IMG/VR virus record: IMGVR_UViG_3300034418_009484
Coordinates: 1 to 64,000 of that record
Length of the DNA: 64,000 nucleotides
Origin: a virus
Reading direction: 5' to 3' (one strand)
Positions 44,525 to 53,077 of this stretch are shown here, one piece after another. The notes under the pieces were generated by a model. The model was not told the DNA's origin, searched no databases, and saw nothing but the letters and a program-made list of their open reading frames with translations. Both the position numbers and the translations under genes were made by a program. Every line of letters starts with the position of its first letter. Position 1 is the stretch's first letter.

Positions 44525-45666
44525 TTATAAATCTCCTTTGCCTTATTAATCCAAGGTCTAATATCTTCGGTTATTTCGTTAGTATTCATTTCTCCAACAT
44601 CCTGTTTATTTATATCTAAAGTATAAACACGATATGATTTTTCACATTGTTCTTTGATTTTTTGAGCAGCTTTTTGACCAGCTTCATTTTCATCATTGTC
44701 CATTATAATTATAATCGACAATGCCCCAGATTCGTCTATTAATTGTTTTTGAGGATTGTTCAAAACTGTGCCAAACAGGGCTACAGAATTATGTATGCCT
44801 GCTTCTTCTAGTCTCCAAACATTTCCTGGCGATTCAACTATAACAATTACTCCAGATTCTAATATATGATCTTTTGCTTTATAAAAGTTATACAACGATT
44901 TCTCTTTTTGAAACCCTTTTGAATGCCTCCATTTTGGAAAATGATAGCATTGTTTATTTGGGTCATGATATGATTTACATTCTTTACATTGCTCAAAAAT
45001 ACTTCTAGCGGTAAATCCTACTATCATATCGCCATCGTCATCATAGATTGGAACAACGGCTCTGTTAAAAAATTCTTTACCATAAGTGTTACAATTTCCA
45101 ACGTCATAGTCATCTAATACCTCAATAGTATATCCTCTGTTAAGAAAATATTTTGAAGGTATTTCGACTCGCTTTCTATAAAACTCTTTATCAATAGTTC
45201 CACTTAATTTGTTTTTAGATAAAGTGTTTACAACCTTGCAAAATTCATGATTACCTACATTTAATGACTGTGATTTTATTTGTCCAAAATCTAACTTATA
45301 TCTATTTAATAGAAATTCAACTGTTTCATTAAACCCAACAGTTTTGTCCCCTGGTACTTTCCAATTATATTGAACATTAGAAAGTGCGCCTCTTATCATA
45401 CTAAGAAGAGAAGTTCCAAAATGTTTTTCGCAACCATGAGTTCTGCATTTAAAGTGGACCCTATAATCTGCATCGTAGTATAAATTTAATGCAGTTTTAT
45501 TATCACCTCCATGTATAAAGCAATTTGAAAAAAATACTTTTTGACCTTTATGATATTCAGCTTCAAAATATTCGTAAATATCTTCAATATTATCTAAAAC
45601 TATATCAGTTAACTGATTTAATTTCCCTTGATCTTTATATTTAAAATGCGATATCTTCTTCATCAT
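44521..45666 (-). CDS. dnaG: DNA primase, DnaG-like
   Basis: 381 residues. A CHC2-type zinc finger is formed by C49, H52, C74 and C79 (SNCFIHGG, FKCRTHGC). The TOPRIM core has VIVIVESPGNVWRLEEAG with E278, and IIIIMDNDE with D323 and D325, followed by DVGEM. This is the catalytic set of DnaG-type RNA primases. It has no helicase domain and no long C-terminal helicase-binding region. The start overlaps the helicase 3' end by 26 bases, consistent with a primase-helicase pair. Confidence 0.88.
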   Translation of the reverse strand: MMKKISHFKYKDQGKLNQLTDIVLDNIEDIYEYFEAEYHKGQKVFFSNCFIHGGDNKTALNLYYDADYRVHFKCRTHGCEKHFGTSLLSMIRGALSNVQYNWKVPGDKTVGFNETVEFLLNRYKLDFGQIKSQSLNVGNHEFCKVVNTLSKNKLSGTIDKEFYRKRVEIPSKYFLNRGYTIEVLDDYDVGNCNTYGKEFFNRAVVPIYDDDGDMIVGFTARSIFEQCKECKSYHDPNKQCYHFPKWRHSKGFQKEKSLYNFYKAKDHILESGVIVIVESPGNVWRLEEAGIHNSVALFGTVLNNPQKQLIDESGALSIIIIMDNDENEAGQKAAQKIKEQCEKSYRVYTLDINKQDVGEMNTNEITEDIRPWINKAKEIYK

Positions 45667-47092
45667 TTACTTCATCTTCGGTTCTACTATTGGCTAATTC
45701 TTGTGCGGTCGGACCTTCTATTAATTTAGCATAAGCTCCTTGCATCATTACATTAATATAATCGCCTCCAGACAAGCCTTCTCCATGTCTAGAAATAATT
45801 GGAACAAGTTTTCTATTACCATTAGATATTCCGTCTTGAGCTATTTCTTCGTCTGACTTTTCTTTATAAATAGTAAAATTAGAACATAGCCACATAATCC
45901 TATCTGAACCACTTGCAGCATCTGTAGATTCCTTTGTAATACCGTCCCTATTCAATTGAATAAAAGAAAGGATAGGAATCTCGTATCTTAAAGCAAAGTT
46001 ATGTAGAGAGGTCATCATGAACCCCAGAAGCTGAAATTCTTTTAGATCTGTCTTTGCTAGTTCGGATGCTTCCATAAGCTTCAGATAATCATATACAATA
46101 ACACAATCATTTGCTTTACCTTCTGCATTCAAACCAACTGTTTTTGCCAGCCATCTTCTCATAATAGAGACTTGATCTTCAAATGCTCTGCCTCCAATAT
46201 TTTTATGATAAAAGGGAATATTTTTTAGCTCTTTTGCTAATTCCAATATAGAATTCTTTTGGAATGGGTTATCTGCGAATTTTCCAGTCTCAATTTCATT
46301 GATACTAGATTTAGCATGATTACTGAATGATGACATTGCACCGCCTCTATTCTGCTGATCTTTTTTAGTCATTTCAGTATCAAGATATAAAACAGGAACA
46401 CCTCGTTTAGCAATATCAAATCCCATATTTAAACCGATAAGACTTTTGCCAACTTTTGTCCTAGCTCCAATGACATTAACAGTCCCCTTCCTTAATCCGC
46501 CTCCAATAGCAAAATCATATTTATTAAAGCCTGTAGGAATACCAATCTGATCTACTCTATTTTCGGCTCTATCAATTAAATATTCATCTAAATCTCCGAA
46601 TAAAAGTTCTGGAGCATCGTCTTGATCGTTTAGCAAAGAAGTAAAATCAAAAATTGATTCTTCTGCCATACCAAGAATATGAGATATAGGTTCATCGCCT
46701 TTAATATGAAGATACTTTTCTTTAGTTTCTTCAAGTTGATCGTACATCATTCTAGCTATTTGAAGCTTTCTTATCTTTGCGCCAAACTTTCTTATGTTTT
46801 GAAACGCAACAGGAAACTTTAAAACAGCACCTAAATGAGATAGCTCATTATTATTCGTAAAGAATGTATCAAGACCTATTTCTTTAGCAGAAGAAAGAAC
46901 AGACGCAACATCTATAACCCTTGTATCGTCTTGTTCTATTAGTCTTTTTACACACGAATAGATAACAGAATTAGAATCAACAGTGAATGTATTTTCATTT
47001 ATTATGTCTGCTACGTCATAGTAAGCTTCTGTGCCATATTTACACACACCAGCTAAAACTGCACGTTCCGCAGCAGGATCTGACAAAATCAT
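45641..47092 (-). CDS. dnaB: Replicative DNA helicase, DnaB-like
   Basis: 483 residues. The N-terminal domain starts ILSDPAAERAVLAGVCKYG, the DnaB-N pattern. The RecA-fold ATPase has Walker A GARTKVGKS at 209-217, Walker B in CVIVYDYLKLM near 337, and the later LSFIQLNRDGI and PIISRHGEGLSGG region typical of hexameric helicase motifs. The C-terminus is short and acidic. It is uninterrupted, although helicases of this class carry inteins in some phages. Confidence 0.9.
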   Translation of the reverse strand: MILSDPAAERAVLAGVCKYGTEAYYDVADIINENTFTVDSNSVIYSCVKRLIEQDDTRVIDVASVLSSAKEIGLDTFFTNNNELSHLGAVLKFPVAFQNIRKFGAKIRKLQIARMMYDQLEETKEKYLHIKGDEPISHILGMAEESIFDFTSLLNDQDDAPELLFGDLDEYLIDRAENRVDQIGIPTGFNKYDFAIGGGLRKGTVNVIGARTKVGKSLIGLNMGFDIAKRGVPVLYLDTEMTKKDQQNRGGAMSSFSNHAKSSINEIETGKFADNPFQKNSILELAKELKNIPFYHKNIGGRAFEDQVSIMRRWLAKTVGLNAEGKANDCVIVYDYLKLMEASELAKTDLKEFQLLGFMMTSLHNFALRYEIPILSFIQLNRDGITKESTDAASGSDRIMWLCSNFTIYKEKSDEEIAQDGISNGNRKLVPIISRHGEGLSGGDYINVMMQGAYAKLIEGPTAQELANSRTEDEVNDEEDIAF

Positions 47093-47096
47093 TAAT

Positions 47097-47564
47097 TTAT
47101 CTCCCTTGACAACAACAAGAATTGCATTTCCATCTTTCTACACTTCCCACTAGATTTCTAGAAACATTAAAATCTTTTAGGCATGTACTACACCTTACAT
47201 CTATAAGTGTACTTGGTCTTTTACCTTTTCGTTTAGGCTGGGTATTTTTTCTTGAAACTTCATCTTCTTTAGAGGCTTTTGCAAGTTCTTTTTGTTCTGT
47301 AGCGTCAAGACAAATATTTTTCATAAAATCTTCAAACTTGTTTTTTCTTTTACCTATTTTCATAGGTGTTTTTTTTGAATACTTATTTGGTTGGGCTGTT
47401 TGATTATTTTTAGATTTCTTCTTCTTTTTGTTATATCCTGAACCCCTCCTTTTTATTACATGTCTGTGTTGTTCTTCTTCTTTTTCTTCTTCTCCAATTA
47501 ATTGTTTTAATTCTTCTTCACTTAATTTTTCTAATATTTTAGCAATTAATTCTTTTTTATTCAT
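47097..47564 (-). CDS. Basic zinc-finger protein before the helicase
   Basis: 155 residues. N-terminal acidic helix, then a long lysine/arginine-rich disordered stretch at about 38-75. A helical core follows (NKFEDFMKNICLDATEQKELAKASK), ending with a zinc finger CSTC (about 129-132) and CNSC (about 148-151). I recall a family with this NKF-DFLK-I-L core and zinc finger in phage replication regions. It lies four bases upstream of the helicase start. Loader- or ssDNA-associated roles are guesses. Confidence 0.5.
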   Translation of the reverse strand: MNKKELIAKILEKLSEEELKQLIGEEEKEEEQHRHVIKRRGSGYNKKKKKSKNNQTAQPNKYSKKTPMKIGKRKNKFEDFMKNICLDATEQKELAKASKEDEVSRKNTQPKRKGKRPSTLIDVRCSTCLKDFNVSRNLVGSVERWKCNSCCCQGR

Positions 47565-48046
47565 TTCATAGCCTTTGCCATTTGTAGATTCTTATAAAGA
47601 TCACTCATGTTCTTAGCAGAAGATGCAAGATAAGTCAATCTATCTGCTCTTTGTTTAGCGTAATTTTTTAGCTTTAATAAATCATTTGCATAATCATTAT
47701 TTTTAACAGCTTGATTATATTGACTTTCCCAAGAGCCTCTGTATTGTAGTTCTTCACCAGCAATAGTTTTCTTTAGAAGGTTGTCTGCCCAGTTGACTCT
47801 TGACATTTCTCTATTAAAACATCTCTGGATATGAAACGAAAGACCACCAAGCATCAGTGCTGCTTCTCCACACTCTTGGATACTAAGCTTTTCTATTTGA
47901 TTTCTGTCCATAGAGAGATATTTTTTAGCTTCGTCATCTATGGATTTTTCTGTAAACTTTGATAGACCTATTGATAATTCATACTCGTCTAGTATTTCAT
48001 CAATCCTGTTCATCCTGCCTAGCGGTGATTTATCCGATTCAGCCAT
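47561..48046 (-). CDS. Helical protein of the recombination block
   Basis: 161 residues, almost entirely helical and charged, with no cysteine site. Landmarks are SIQECGEAALMLGGLSFHIQR and GSWESQYNQAVKNNDYAN, followed by KNYAKQRADRLTYLASSAKNM. It lies between the helicase-side protein and the RecA-like recombinase side. Size and helical character would fit a recombination mediator such as UvsY, but no sequence signature confirms this. Overlaps both neighbours. Confidence 0.4.
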   Translation of the reverse strand: MAESDKSPLGRMNRIDEILDEYELSIGLSKFTEKSIDDEAKKYLSMDRNQIEKLSIQECGEAALMLGGLSFHIQRCFNREMSRVNWADNLLKKTIAGEELQYRGSWESQYNQAVKNNDYANDLLKLKNYAKQRADRLTYLASSAKNMSDLYKNLQMAKAMK

Positions 48047-48429
48047 TCCTCTTCCTTTTCATTGTAGGGTAGTTCTATGTATGTTATGTTGTTTAACTCA
48101 CACCATTCTTTCTTATCTGCATCGTTCTTCCTTTGATTTATAAAATCTTGCGCAGAAACATGAAACATACTATTAAATTTATAATGCTGCTGACCGTGAA
48201 CTTCAACAGCAAGTTTTACCTTATTGATATAGAAGTCCAAGTATTGGGTCTTTCCCGGCCTTGCATTAATTGGAACTTCTTCTAAAATCTGAATGGTGGG
48301 GAAAAGACCATACAATATCCTTCTGGCATTGATATGAAGTTGTGATCTTCTTCTGCTGTCAGAAGCACTAACTATATCACCCCTCAGTTTCCAGTTAGAA
48401 GTATTGCCATATAAATCTTTTACTTTCAT
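48019..48429 (-). CDS. Vsr/DUF559-like endonuclease
   Basis: 136 residues. Core QYLDFYINKVKLAVEVHGQQ: D65, E76 and H82 lie in the order of Vsr-type PD-(D/E)XK nucleases. A later QDFINQRKNDADKKEWC and ITYIELPYNE complete the fold. No separate DNA-binding domain is present, so it may be a stand-alone nicking or junction nuclease. It overlaps the recombinase gene by four bases, which argues for a part in recombination or repair rather than homing. Confidence 0.65.
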   Translation of the reverse strand: MKVKDLYGNTSNWKLRGDIVSASDSRRRSQLHINARRILYGLFPTIQILEEVPINARPGKTQYLDFYINKVKLAVEVHGQQHYKFNSMFHVSAQDFINQRKNDADKKEWCELNNITYIELPYNEKEEEWLNRINHR

Positions 48430-49418
48430 CCCATTCCAATCATTTCAAAAACCTGCTGCCTAAGATCATTATAGTAGGATGGGTTATCTTCTAGATAAGT
48501 GGCAAAGTTAGACATTCCTTGAACCTTTTCGCCATTAGGAAGAGTAATCCAAGTCTTACCTTCGACAACGCCAAAGTCTTTAGCTAGCTCTGCAAGCTCA
48601 TATTCATTCCAGATACCATGCCCGTATTTAATAATACTTGTAACCTTTTGTCCCGGCGCACCAATCGCAGAGTTTTCAACAATCCAGTTAACCTTCTGGC
48701 CTATTTGTGTTTCTCCCTGCATGAGAGGTTGTTTGTGAGTAGCCCATAGTTTCACATCTTGAGCATATTTAAGTGCATTGCCTGACTTCTCTACTTTAGT
48801 TTTACCTGCGCCAAACTTCTGGATATTAGCCATAAGATGAGTGATACCAACAAGCGTCACTCTATTAATTGGAAGTACGTTTGCAAATCTTCTAGTAAAC
48901 TTGCTTAGATAACGATTCATTGCAGCAACCTGTGTATCTGTAATATCTGCAACCAATTCTGCTTCTGCTGCTAGTGCAGAGAACGAATCAATAACACATA
49001 CAGCATGAGGTTCATTATGAATAATGTTATCAAAGATACCTAGATACTTTTCACCAGAAAGAATATTTCCCTTTGTAGAACCAACAATTTTGAATAATTC
49101 TGATGAATAATCAAGTCCTCTAATACCTTCTAGGTCACGCTTCTTGAGCCTACCTTCAACATTTCCATAATAGATATTTCTATCTTTTTTATTTTCTGTT
49201 TTCACATTTTGTGCATTTTTACAAAACTGTAAAGCATGTACAGTCTTACCAATTTTTTCTGGACCTGTCATGATAAACAGGCATCCTTCTGGCACTCCCC
49301 CACCTAAAGCAATATCAATTTTAGGACTAACTGAAATAATAGGCGGTGGATTTTCAACTATGTGAGATGCATCAAGAAGAACATCGCCGTATTCTTTAAT
49401 AATATCTGTTTGTGTCAT
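48426..49418 (-). CDS. RecA/UvsX/Sak4-like recombinase ATPase
   Basis: 330 residues. Walker A TGPEKIGKT at 51-59, Walker B in VCVIDSFSAL near 140, then a region with ITHLMANIQKFGAGKTKVEKSGNALKY matching the conserved second half of RecA-like folds, where L2 and a conserved basic stretch lie. The C-terminus reads NYLEDNP-like (FATYLEDNPSYYNDL). It probably catalyses strand exchange or annealing in phage recombination. The distance from classic RecA prevents choosing between UvsX-like and Sak4-like. Confidence 0.75.
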   Translation of the reverse strand: MTQTDIIKEYGDVLLDASHIVENPPPIISVSPKIDIALGGGVPEGCLFIMTGPEKIGKTVHALQFCKNAQNVKTENKKDRNIYYGNVEGRLKKRDLEGIRGLDYSSELFKIVGSTKGNILSGEKYLGIFDNIIHNEPHAVCVIDSFSALAAEAELVADITDTQVAAMNRYLSKFTRRFANVLPINRVTLVGITHLMANIQKFGAGKTKVEKSGNALKYAQDVKLWATHKQPLMQGETQIGQKVNWIVENSAIGAPGQKVTSIIKYGHGIWNEYELAELAKDFGVVEGKTWITLPNGEKVQGMSNFATYLEDNPSYYNDLRQQVFEMIGMG

Positions 49419-49849
49419 TCAAGATCCTCTAGTTTTGAAATAATAGATTTTTTCTTATTGTTACTTTCGTATGTTTCTTTCTCTGAGAAATCATACTCTA
49501 TTTTCTTTGCAATCTCTCTAGCAATGTCTTCTTTTGCTTTATATTCCTTAATAACATTTTCAAGAAATGGGTTTCTTAAAGAATAAGTTCTCCACATTCT
49601 TTTGTCTTTTAATGCTGCTATTATAGAATGTTCTCCATATTTTTTCAATAACTTATTAGCTAAAGTTATTTGATATTTATAGAATTTACGCCATTCATTC
49701 AACTCCCAAAATTTTATTGGGAGTTCTTTTTTATCAATTTTCGCTTTCTTTTCACAGATTACTTCTGTAATATATTGCGCGGCGTGTACAAACTTTTCTG
49801 GAGAATATCTAGAAGGATATTTACTTTTTTTAGTTTGTTTTTTACTCAT
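49415..49849 (-). CDS. Conserved phage protein beside the recombinase
   Basis: 144 residues, strongly basic and helical: KFVHAAQYITEVICEKKA, then KFWELNEWRKFYKYQITLANKLLKKYG and YSLRNPFLENVIKEYKAKED. I recall this Ala-Ala-Gln-Tyr-Ile-Thr-Glu helix and FW...NEW...FYK pattern in uncharacterised proteins of large phages. It overlaps the recombinase by four bases. Possible nucleic-acid binding. Confidence 0.5.
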   Translation of the reverse strand: MSKKQTKKSKYPSRYSPEKFVHAAQYITEVICEKKAKIDKKELPIKFWELNEWRKFYKYQITLANKLLKKYGEHSIIAALKDKRMWRTYSLRNPFLENVIKEYKAKEDIAREIAKKIEYDFSEKETYESNNKKKSIISKLEDLE

Positions 49850-50207
49850 CTTCTGAAATAGTATGAATGTTCTTTTTTACATCTTTAGACAACCTGAGAG
49901 AACGCATTTCATCTGATCTTGCAGATTCGTTTGGAGTCATGATAGTGACACCTTTATTTTTTTTACCCTCAGTTTCATGAACAAAATGAGTACTAGTTTT
50001 ATCTGCTTTTGCAAATCTTTTTTCATTTACAGCAGCATCTTGTTCAACAGTATTATTTTCATAAGGATCAATATTATCAGAATATTTTTTTACTGTTCTA
50101 GAATCTCTTTTTAAAAAGACAGAAATTTCTTCAACAGATTTTCCCTCCATTACCATTTTTTCAATACAGTAAATTTCAATATCAGAGATTTTATTTCCTT
50201 TAGTCAT
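49842..50207 (-). CDS. Helix-turn-helix DNA-binding protein
   Basis: 121 residues. The first ~45 residues form an HTH of the resolvase/sigma-like type (IEIYCIEKMVMEGKSVEEISVFLKRDSRTVKKY, read as helix, turn, recognition helix). The C-terminal half is charged and disordered, with GVTIMTPNESARSDE near 87-101. A transcriptional regulator or DNA organiser is plausible. Coupled by overlaps to both neighbours. Confidence 0.55.
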   Translation of the reverse strand: MTKGNKISDIEIYCIEKMVMEGKSVEEISVFLKRDSRTVKKYSDNIDPYENNTVEQDAAVNEKRFAKADKTSTHFVHETEGKKNKGVTIMTPNESARSDEMRSLRLSKDVKKNIHTISEDE

Positions 50208-50608
50208 ACCACTTCCCTTTCTGCGTTATTAAGCCAAGCCGAATTTTTAGTTTTTAAATAATTTCTGTATAGATCAAAAACTTTTTTACTAGTAGGTTTT
50301 AATACCCATTCAGGTTTTCCAGCATGTCTCATTTGAGATTTCTGCTTTCCTTCACTATACATACCGATAGGATCATAAAGTTTTCCGTACTTTCCTCTTT
50401 TAACATAGTAGGTTACTTTTTTACCTTGTACAAGTTCTGCCGCAAATACATTATGAAGCATAAAGATATCCATATCGTCGTCTTCTTCTAATTCTAATAA
50501 AGGAAATCCTGATTCATCTTCTGTTTCATGCATACCCCAAAAGGTATATGCTTTAATAGCAATATCCTTACTTTTATTATTCTTCGCATTAATCTTAAAT
50601 TCACTCAT
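50204..50608 (-). CDS. Unknown protein, replication-adjacent
   Basis: 134 residues with no recognised motif. The acidic LLELEEDDDMDIFMLHNV stretch near 37-54 and the basic KVTYYVKRGKYGKLYDPIGMYSEG region suggest a small alpha/beta domain. It overlaps both neighbours by four bases, so it is part of the same early operon. Confidence 0.45.
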   Translation of the reverse strand: MSEFKINAKNNKSKDIAIKAYTFWGMHETEDESGFPLLELEEDDDMDIFMLHNVFAAELVQGKKVTYYVKRGKYGKLYDPIGMYSEGKQKSQMRHAGKPEWVLKPTSKKVFDLYRNYLKTKNSAWLNNAEREVV

Positions 50609-50985
50609 TTATTTTTCCTTTTATTATCAATTTCTGTTTTTGAAAGTCTTTCTGAATTTTCATATCCCCCCATAGTCATTCCTTCTGGAAGTTTTTCTTC
50701 AAGAGTATTTCTCTTTTTAGTTTTAAAATCTTCTCTCATTCCTTCAACAGTTTGTTTTCCAAGTTTCTTACATCTTTTGTCTGCTAGTTCTCCCAAGGTC
50801 GTTGCTTCATGCATTCCTTTAATGTAGTTTGGAGTTATGTTATCTGCTAAAAAATCTCTATGAATTTTCTTGCTTTTACAGGATGGGCATTTTGATTTTT
50901 TTAATTCCGATTCATATTCTTTTACATGAAAAAACCTTTCAAATGTCCTATCGCATTTATCGCACCTAAAACTATACTCTGGCAT
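50605..50985 (-). CDS. FmdB-type zinc-ribbon protein
   Basis: 126 residues. The first ~45 are the FmdB/CxxC-CxxC zinc ribbon: PEYSFRCDKCDRTFERFF (C8 and C11), later KCPSCKS (C33 and C36), with the signature Y-x-F-x-C-x-x-C start. The rest is lysine-rich helix. FmdB ribbons are small regulators in bacteria; phages often carry them with a longer tail. The 3' end overlaps the next gene by four bases and the 5' end touches the previous stop. Confidence 0.7.
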   Translation of the reverse strand: MPEYSFRCDKCDRTFERFFHVKEYESELKKSKCPSCKSKKIHRDFLADNITPNYIKGMHEATTLGELADKRCKKLGKQTVEGMREDFKTKKRNTLEEKLPEGMTMGGYENSERLSKTEIDNKRKNK

Positions 50986-51212
50986 TATTCTTCCTCTTGT
51001 TTATTCAAAAAATATTTTTTTATATCTAAGCATTTTTTACAATAAATTTTTGCTGTTCTTATTTCAATTCCGTCTTTTGAAAGCTTTAGCCTAAAACCCT
51101 CTTGATCTTTCCTATATCTTCCTTCGACTTCTACATCAGGTATTATAACCGTGACTTTATCGCTATTTTTTAACATTCTATTACAATTATCACATTTTTT
51201 ATATTCGTACAT
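50985..51212 (-). CDS. Small zinc-ribbon protein
   Basis: 75 residues from the internal ATG at 51212. The longer frame from 51251 would begin inside a terminator-like hairpin, so the shorter start is preferred, although its ribosome-binding site is weak. Cysteines form a ribbon: CDNC near residues 6-9 and CKKC near 57-60, enclosing a beta-rich middle. It is probably a DNA- or protein-binding accessory. Start choice is uncertain. Confidence 0.5.
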   Translation of the reverse strand: MYEYKKCDNCNRMLKNSDKVTVIIPDVEVEGRYRKDQEGFRLKLSKDGIEIRTAKIYCKKCLDIKKYFLNKQEEE

Positions 51213-51223
51213 GTTGTATCCAT

Positions 51224-51282
51224 AAAAAAACGCGCCCTTTATTAACGTCATTTTACCTGAGCAAAAGAGAGGTTAGGCGCGT
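51224..51282 (-). terminator. Terminator-like hairpin, leftward
   Basis: Read leftward, a 7-bp GC stem (51276-51282 with 51230-51236) plus TAAC/GTTA pairing just inside is followed by a run of seven T at 51229-51223. The loop is long (about 25-40 bases). It separates the membrane/protease module from the replication genes. Confidence 0.55.
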
Positions 51283-51285
51283 GTG

Positions 51286-51498
51286 TTATTTGTCTATGTA
51301 AATTGAAATATCTTTTTTAAATTTAATTGAGTATCCCTTTTTGCCCTCAGAAAATTCAATTGAATCTGCTATAGAAGAAACTATTGGAATAATCTTATCT
51401 AAAGTTTCTCTTGACATATTAATGTTTTCTAAAACCTTTTCGACAATTAAATCTGAAATCCAAGAGTTTCCATATTCTTCTTTGTCTTTTTCACTCAT
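51286..51498 (-). CDS. Small unknown acidic protein
   Basis: 70 residues, helical N-terminus (ISDLIVEKVLENINMSRETL) and a lysine-rich end (IKFKKDISIYIDK). It is the last gene before a terminator, overlapping the membrane protein before it by eight bases. No motif. Confidence 0.45.
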   Translation of the reverse strand: MSEKDKEEYGNSWISDLIVEKVLENINMSRETLDKIIPIVSSIADSIEFSEGKKGYSIKFKKDISIYIDK

Positions 51499-51790
51499 CT
51501 TTTCTCAATAAATGCCAAACTTCATCTAATTTTTCACATGCATTATCTAAACCTGATTTTTTACACAGTCTGTAAAACTCTTCCCACTCCTTAACCAAAT
51601 CTAGTATAGAAGGATCTTCTACAACTGGTGGAGGGACAACAGGTTTTTCTCTCTTGGTAAAATTTTTAAATAAATCCACAACTTGTGATAAAAAAGGTTT
51701 TAATGAAGGTAGAACTAAAATAAGACCACCTCCAAGTAATAGCATTATTACGGGATCTATACCCCTTATGTAATTAATAATTTCATTCAT
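51491..51790 (-). CDS. Membrane-anchored small protein
   Basis: 99 residues. One hydrophobic span at about 11-30 (DPVIMLLLGGGLILVLPSLK), then a proline-rich linker (VVPPPVVEDP) and an acidic helical C-terminal domain with a Cys pair (LCKKSGLDNACEKLDEVWHLL). The start overlaps the holin-like gene stop by one base. Member of the putative lysis or envelope module. No family recognised. Confidence 0.45.
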   Translation of the reverse strand: MNEIINYIRGIDPVIMLLLGGGLILVLPSLKPFLSQVVDLFKNFTKREKPVVPPPVVEDPSILDLVKEWEEFYRLCKKSGLDNACEKLDEVWHLLRKDE

Positions 51791-51966
51791 TATTTTGTTT
51801 CTCTAACTGTGTCACCAACGATCCATGCTATAACGATACTAACAACACTAAGCAAATGTTCTGTATCCAATGTTACTCCAAAAACTTCTGATCCTACGAC
51901 AGCAACCAAACCTATAGCAGCAGCCCAGAATCTTCTTGATTTTAATAATGATAAAAACTTAGTCAT
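51790..51966 (-). CDS. Holin-like two-span membrane protein
   Basis: 58 residues from ATG 51966, preferred because GGAG lies six bases upstream; a TTG at 51978 is alternative. Two hydrophobic segments (WAAAIGLVAVVGSEVFG and LLSVVSIVIAWIVG) separated by a short polar loop, basic N-terminus, charged C-terminus (DTVRETK). This is the usual outline of small phage holins. Neighbouring genes are membrane proteins and a protease. It could also be a membrane subunit unrelated to lysis. Confidence 0.5.
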   Translation of the reverse strand: MTKFLSLLKSRRFWAAAIGLVAVVGSEVFGVTLDTEHLLSVVSIVIAWIVGDTVRETK

Positions 51967-52306
51967 TTTTTTCTCCAATTTGTTCGTTAACTAACATAAA
52001 AATATCTTTTTTATTTGTTTTATTGAAACTGTCTTTCAAAGAATCAAGTAAATACTCTCTTTCTTTTTTTCCTTTTAAATTTTTTCTAACAGATCTCCAT
52101 AAAGCGAACCTTGTAATTGGCCCCATTTTATTCAAAGCAGACGATGTTGACTCGGTGGTTCCATATATTTTATATAAAAATTTAATTACCTGCATAACAA
52201 TATTGGCTACAGTTATAATAGTCAAAATGTCTAATGAATAATTTTCTTTTTTTGCATTTGATGCAGCTTTTTTAGAAACTAAAAAGCAAAAATCTTCTAA
52301 ATTCAT
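51959..52306 (-). CDS. Unknown protein with a possible membrane segment
   Basis: 115 residues. A moderately hydrophobic helix at about 25-47 (LDILTIITVANIVMQVIKFLYKI) could lie in or on a membrane, followed by a basic segment (ALWRSVRKNLKGKKER). It precedes the holin-like gene and overlaps it by eight bases. Function unknown. Confidence 0.45.
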   Translation of the reverse strand: MNLEDFCFLVSKKAASNAKKENYSLDILTIITVANIVMQVIKFLYKIYGTTESTSSALNKMGPITRFALWRSVRKNLKGKKEREYLLDSLKDSFNKTNKKDIFMLVNEQIGEKND

Positions 52307-52309
52307 TTT

Positions 52310-53077
52310 CTACCTTCCAAATAGCCTACTAAAAATACTTCTTCTTGGTCTAATACAATTGCCAGAAGGACATGAACCACTTTGGTTTTGAATATAAACT
52401 GGTTCAGTATAAATCACTTGAGAATAACCACATTTAGGATTATGATTACAGTCTTGTCCTGACTCTACACATGGACATGGACTTCTATGCCCGTCTCCAT
52501 GTATAACATAACCCTTACCCTCACATATACACTCTTCTACTGGATTTGGAGGTACAGGATCATCATCGTCATCATTATTATAATCTTTAATTGCCTTTAA
52601 TGTTTTTTCTTTATATTCCTCAAACACTGAATCATACTCTGGAATATACATTTTCCATGCAAAACCGTAAAATAAATCCTTTAATTTTTTTCTTTCTTCA
52701 TTCGTTATTGGTTCACTCTCATCTTGCTTTCCAACAACTTTAGACATAATACCAGAAGCGGTAATAGACCACTCAGGATATTTACCACTATTTTCACCTT
52801 TAAGAACCTCATCACCCAAATACTTTAAGTAGTACTGAAGTTGTAAGTTTGTTTTTATATCTAATTCATCATACTGTTGCCACATAGCATAAAACATACC
52901 TGAATATTCAGCAGAGTCTCTATTGTCTATTTCATATAAAGATGAAACCAAATCTACTATTTCTTCACTAGGTTTTTGTAATTTATCTGGCATAGGATTC
53001 TCTTTTTCATAAAAGGATAGGAATATAGCTAATCCAATCAATAAGCATCCTAAAATTAATTTGAAATTTAAATTCAT
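52310..53077 (-). CDS. Cys-rich membrane-anchored protein
   Basis: 255 residues from ATG 53077 (ATGA overlap with the protease stop, GGAG seven bases upstream). The N-terminus has a membrane anchor (LNFKLILGCLLIGLAIFLSFY). An acidic helical middle follows, then a poly-Asp region (DDDDDPVPPNP). The C-terminal ~70 residues are Cys-rich, with VEECICEGKGYVIHGDGHRS, CPCV, CNHNPKC and SCPSGNC, giving the outline of small metal-binding knuckles. It would sit in the envelope with its Cys domain outside. Confidence 0.5.
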   Translation of the reverse strand: MNLNFKLILGCLLIGLAIFLSFYEKENPMPDKLQKPSEEIVDLVSSLYEIDNRDSAEYSGMFYAMWQQYDELDIKTNLQLQYYLKYLGDEVLKGENSGKYPEWSITASGIMSKVVGKQDESEPITNEERKKLKDLFYGFAWKMYIPEYDSVFEEYKEKTLKAIKDYNNDDDDDPVPPNPVEECICEGKGYVIHGDGHRSPCPCVESGQDCNHNPKCGYSQVIYTEPVYIQNQSGSCPSGNCIRPRRSIFSRLFGR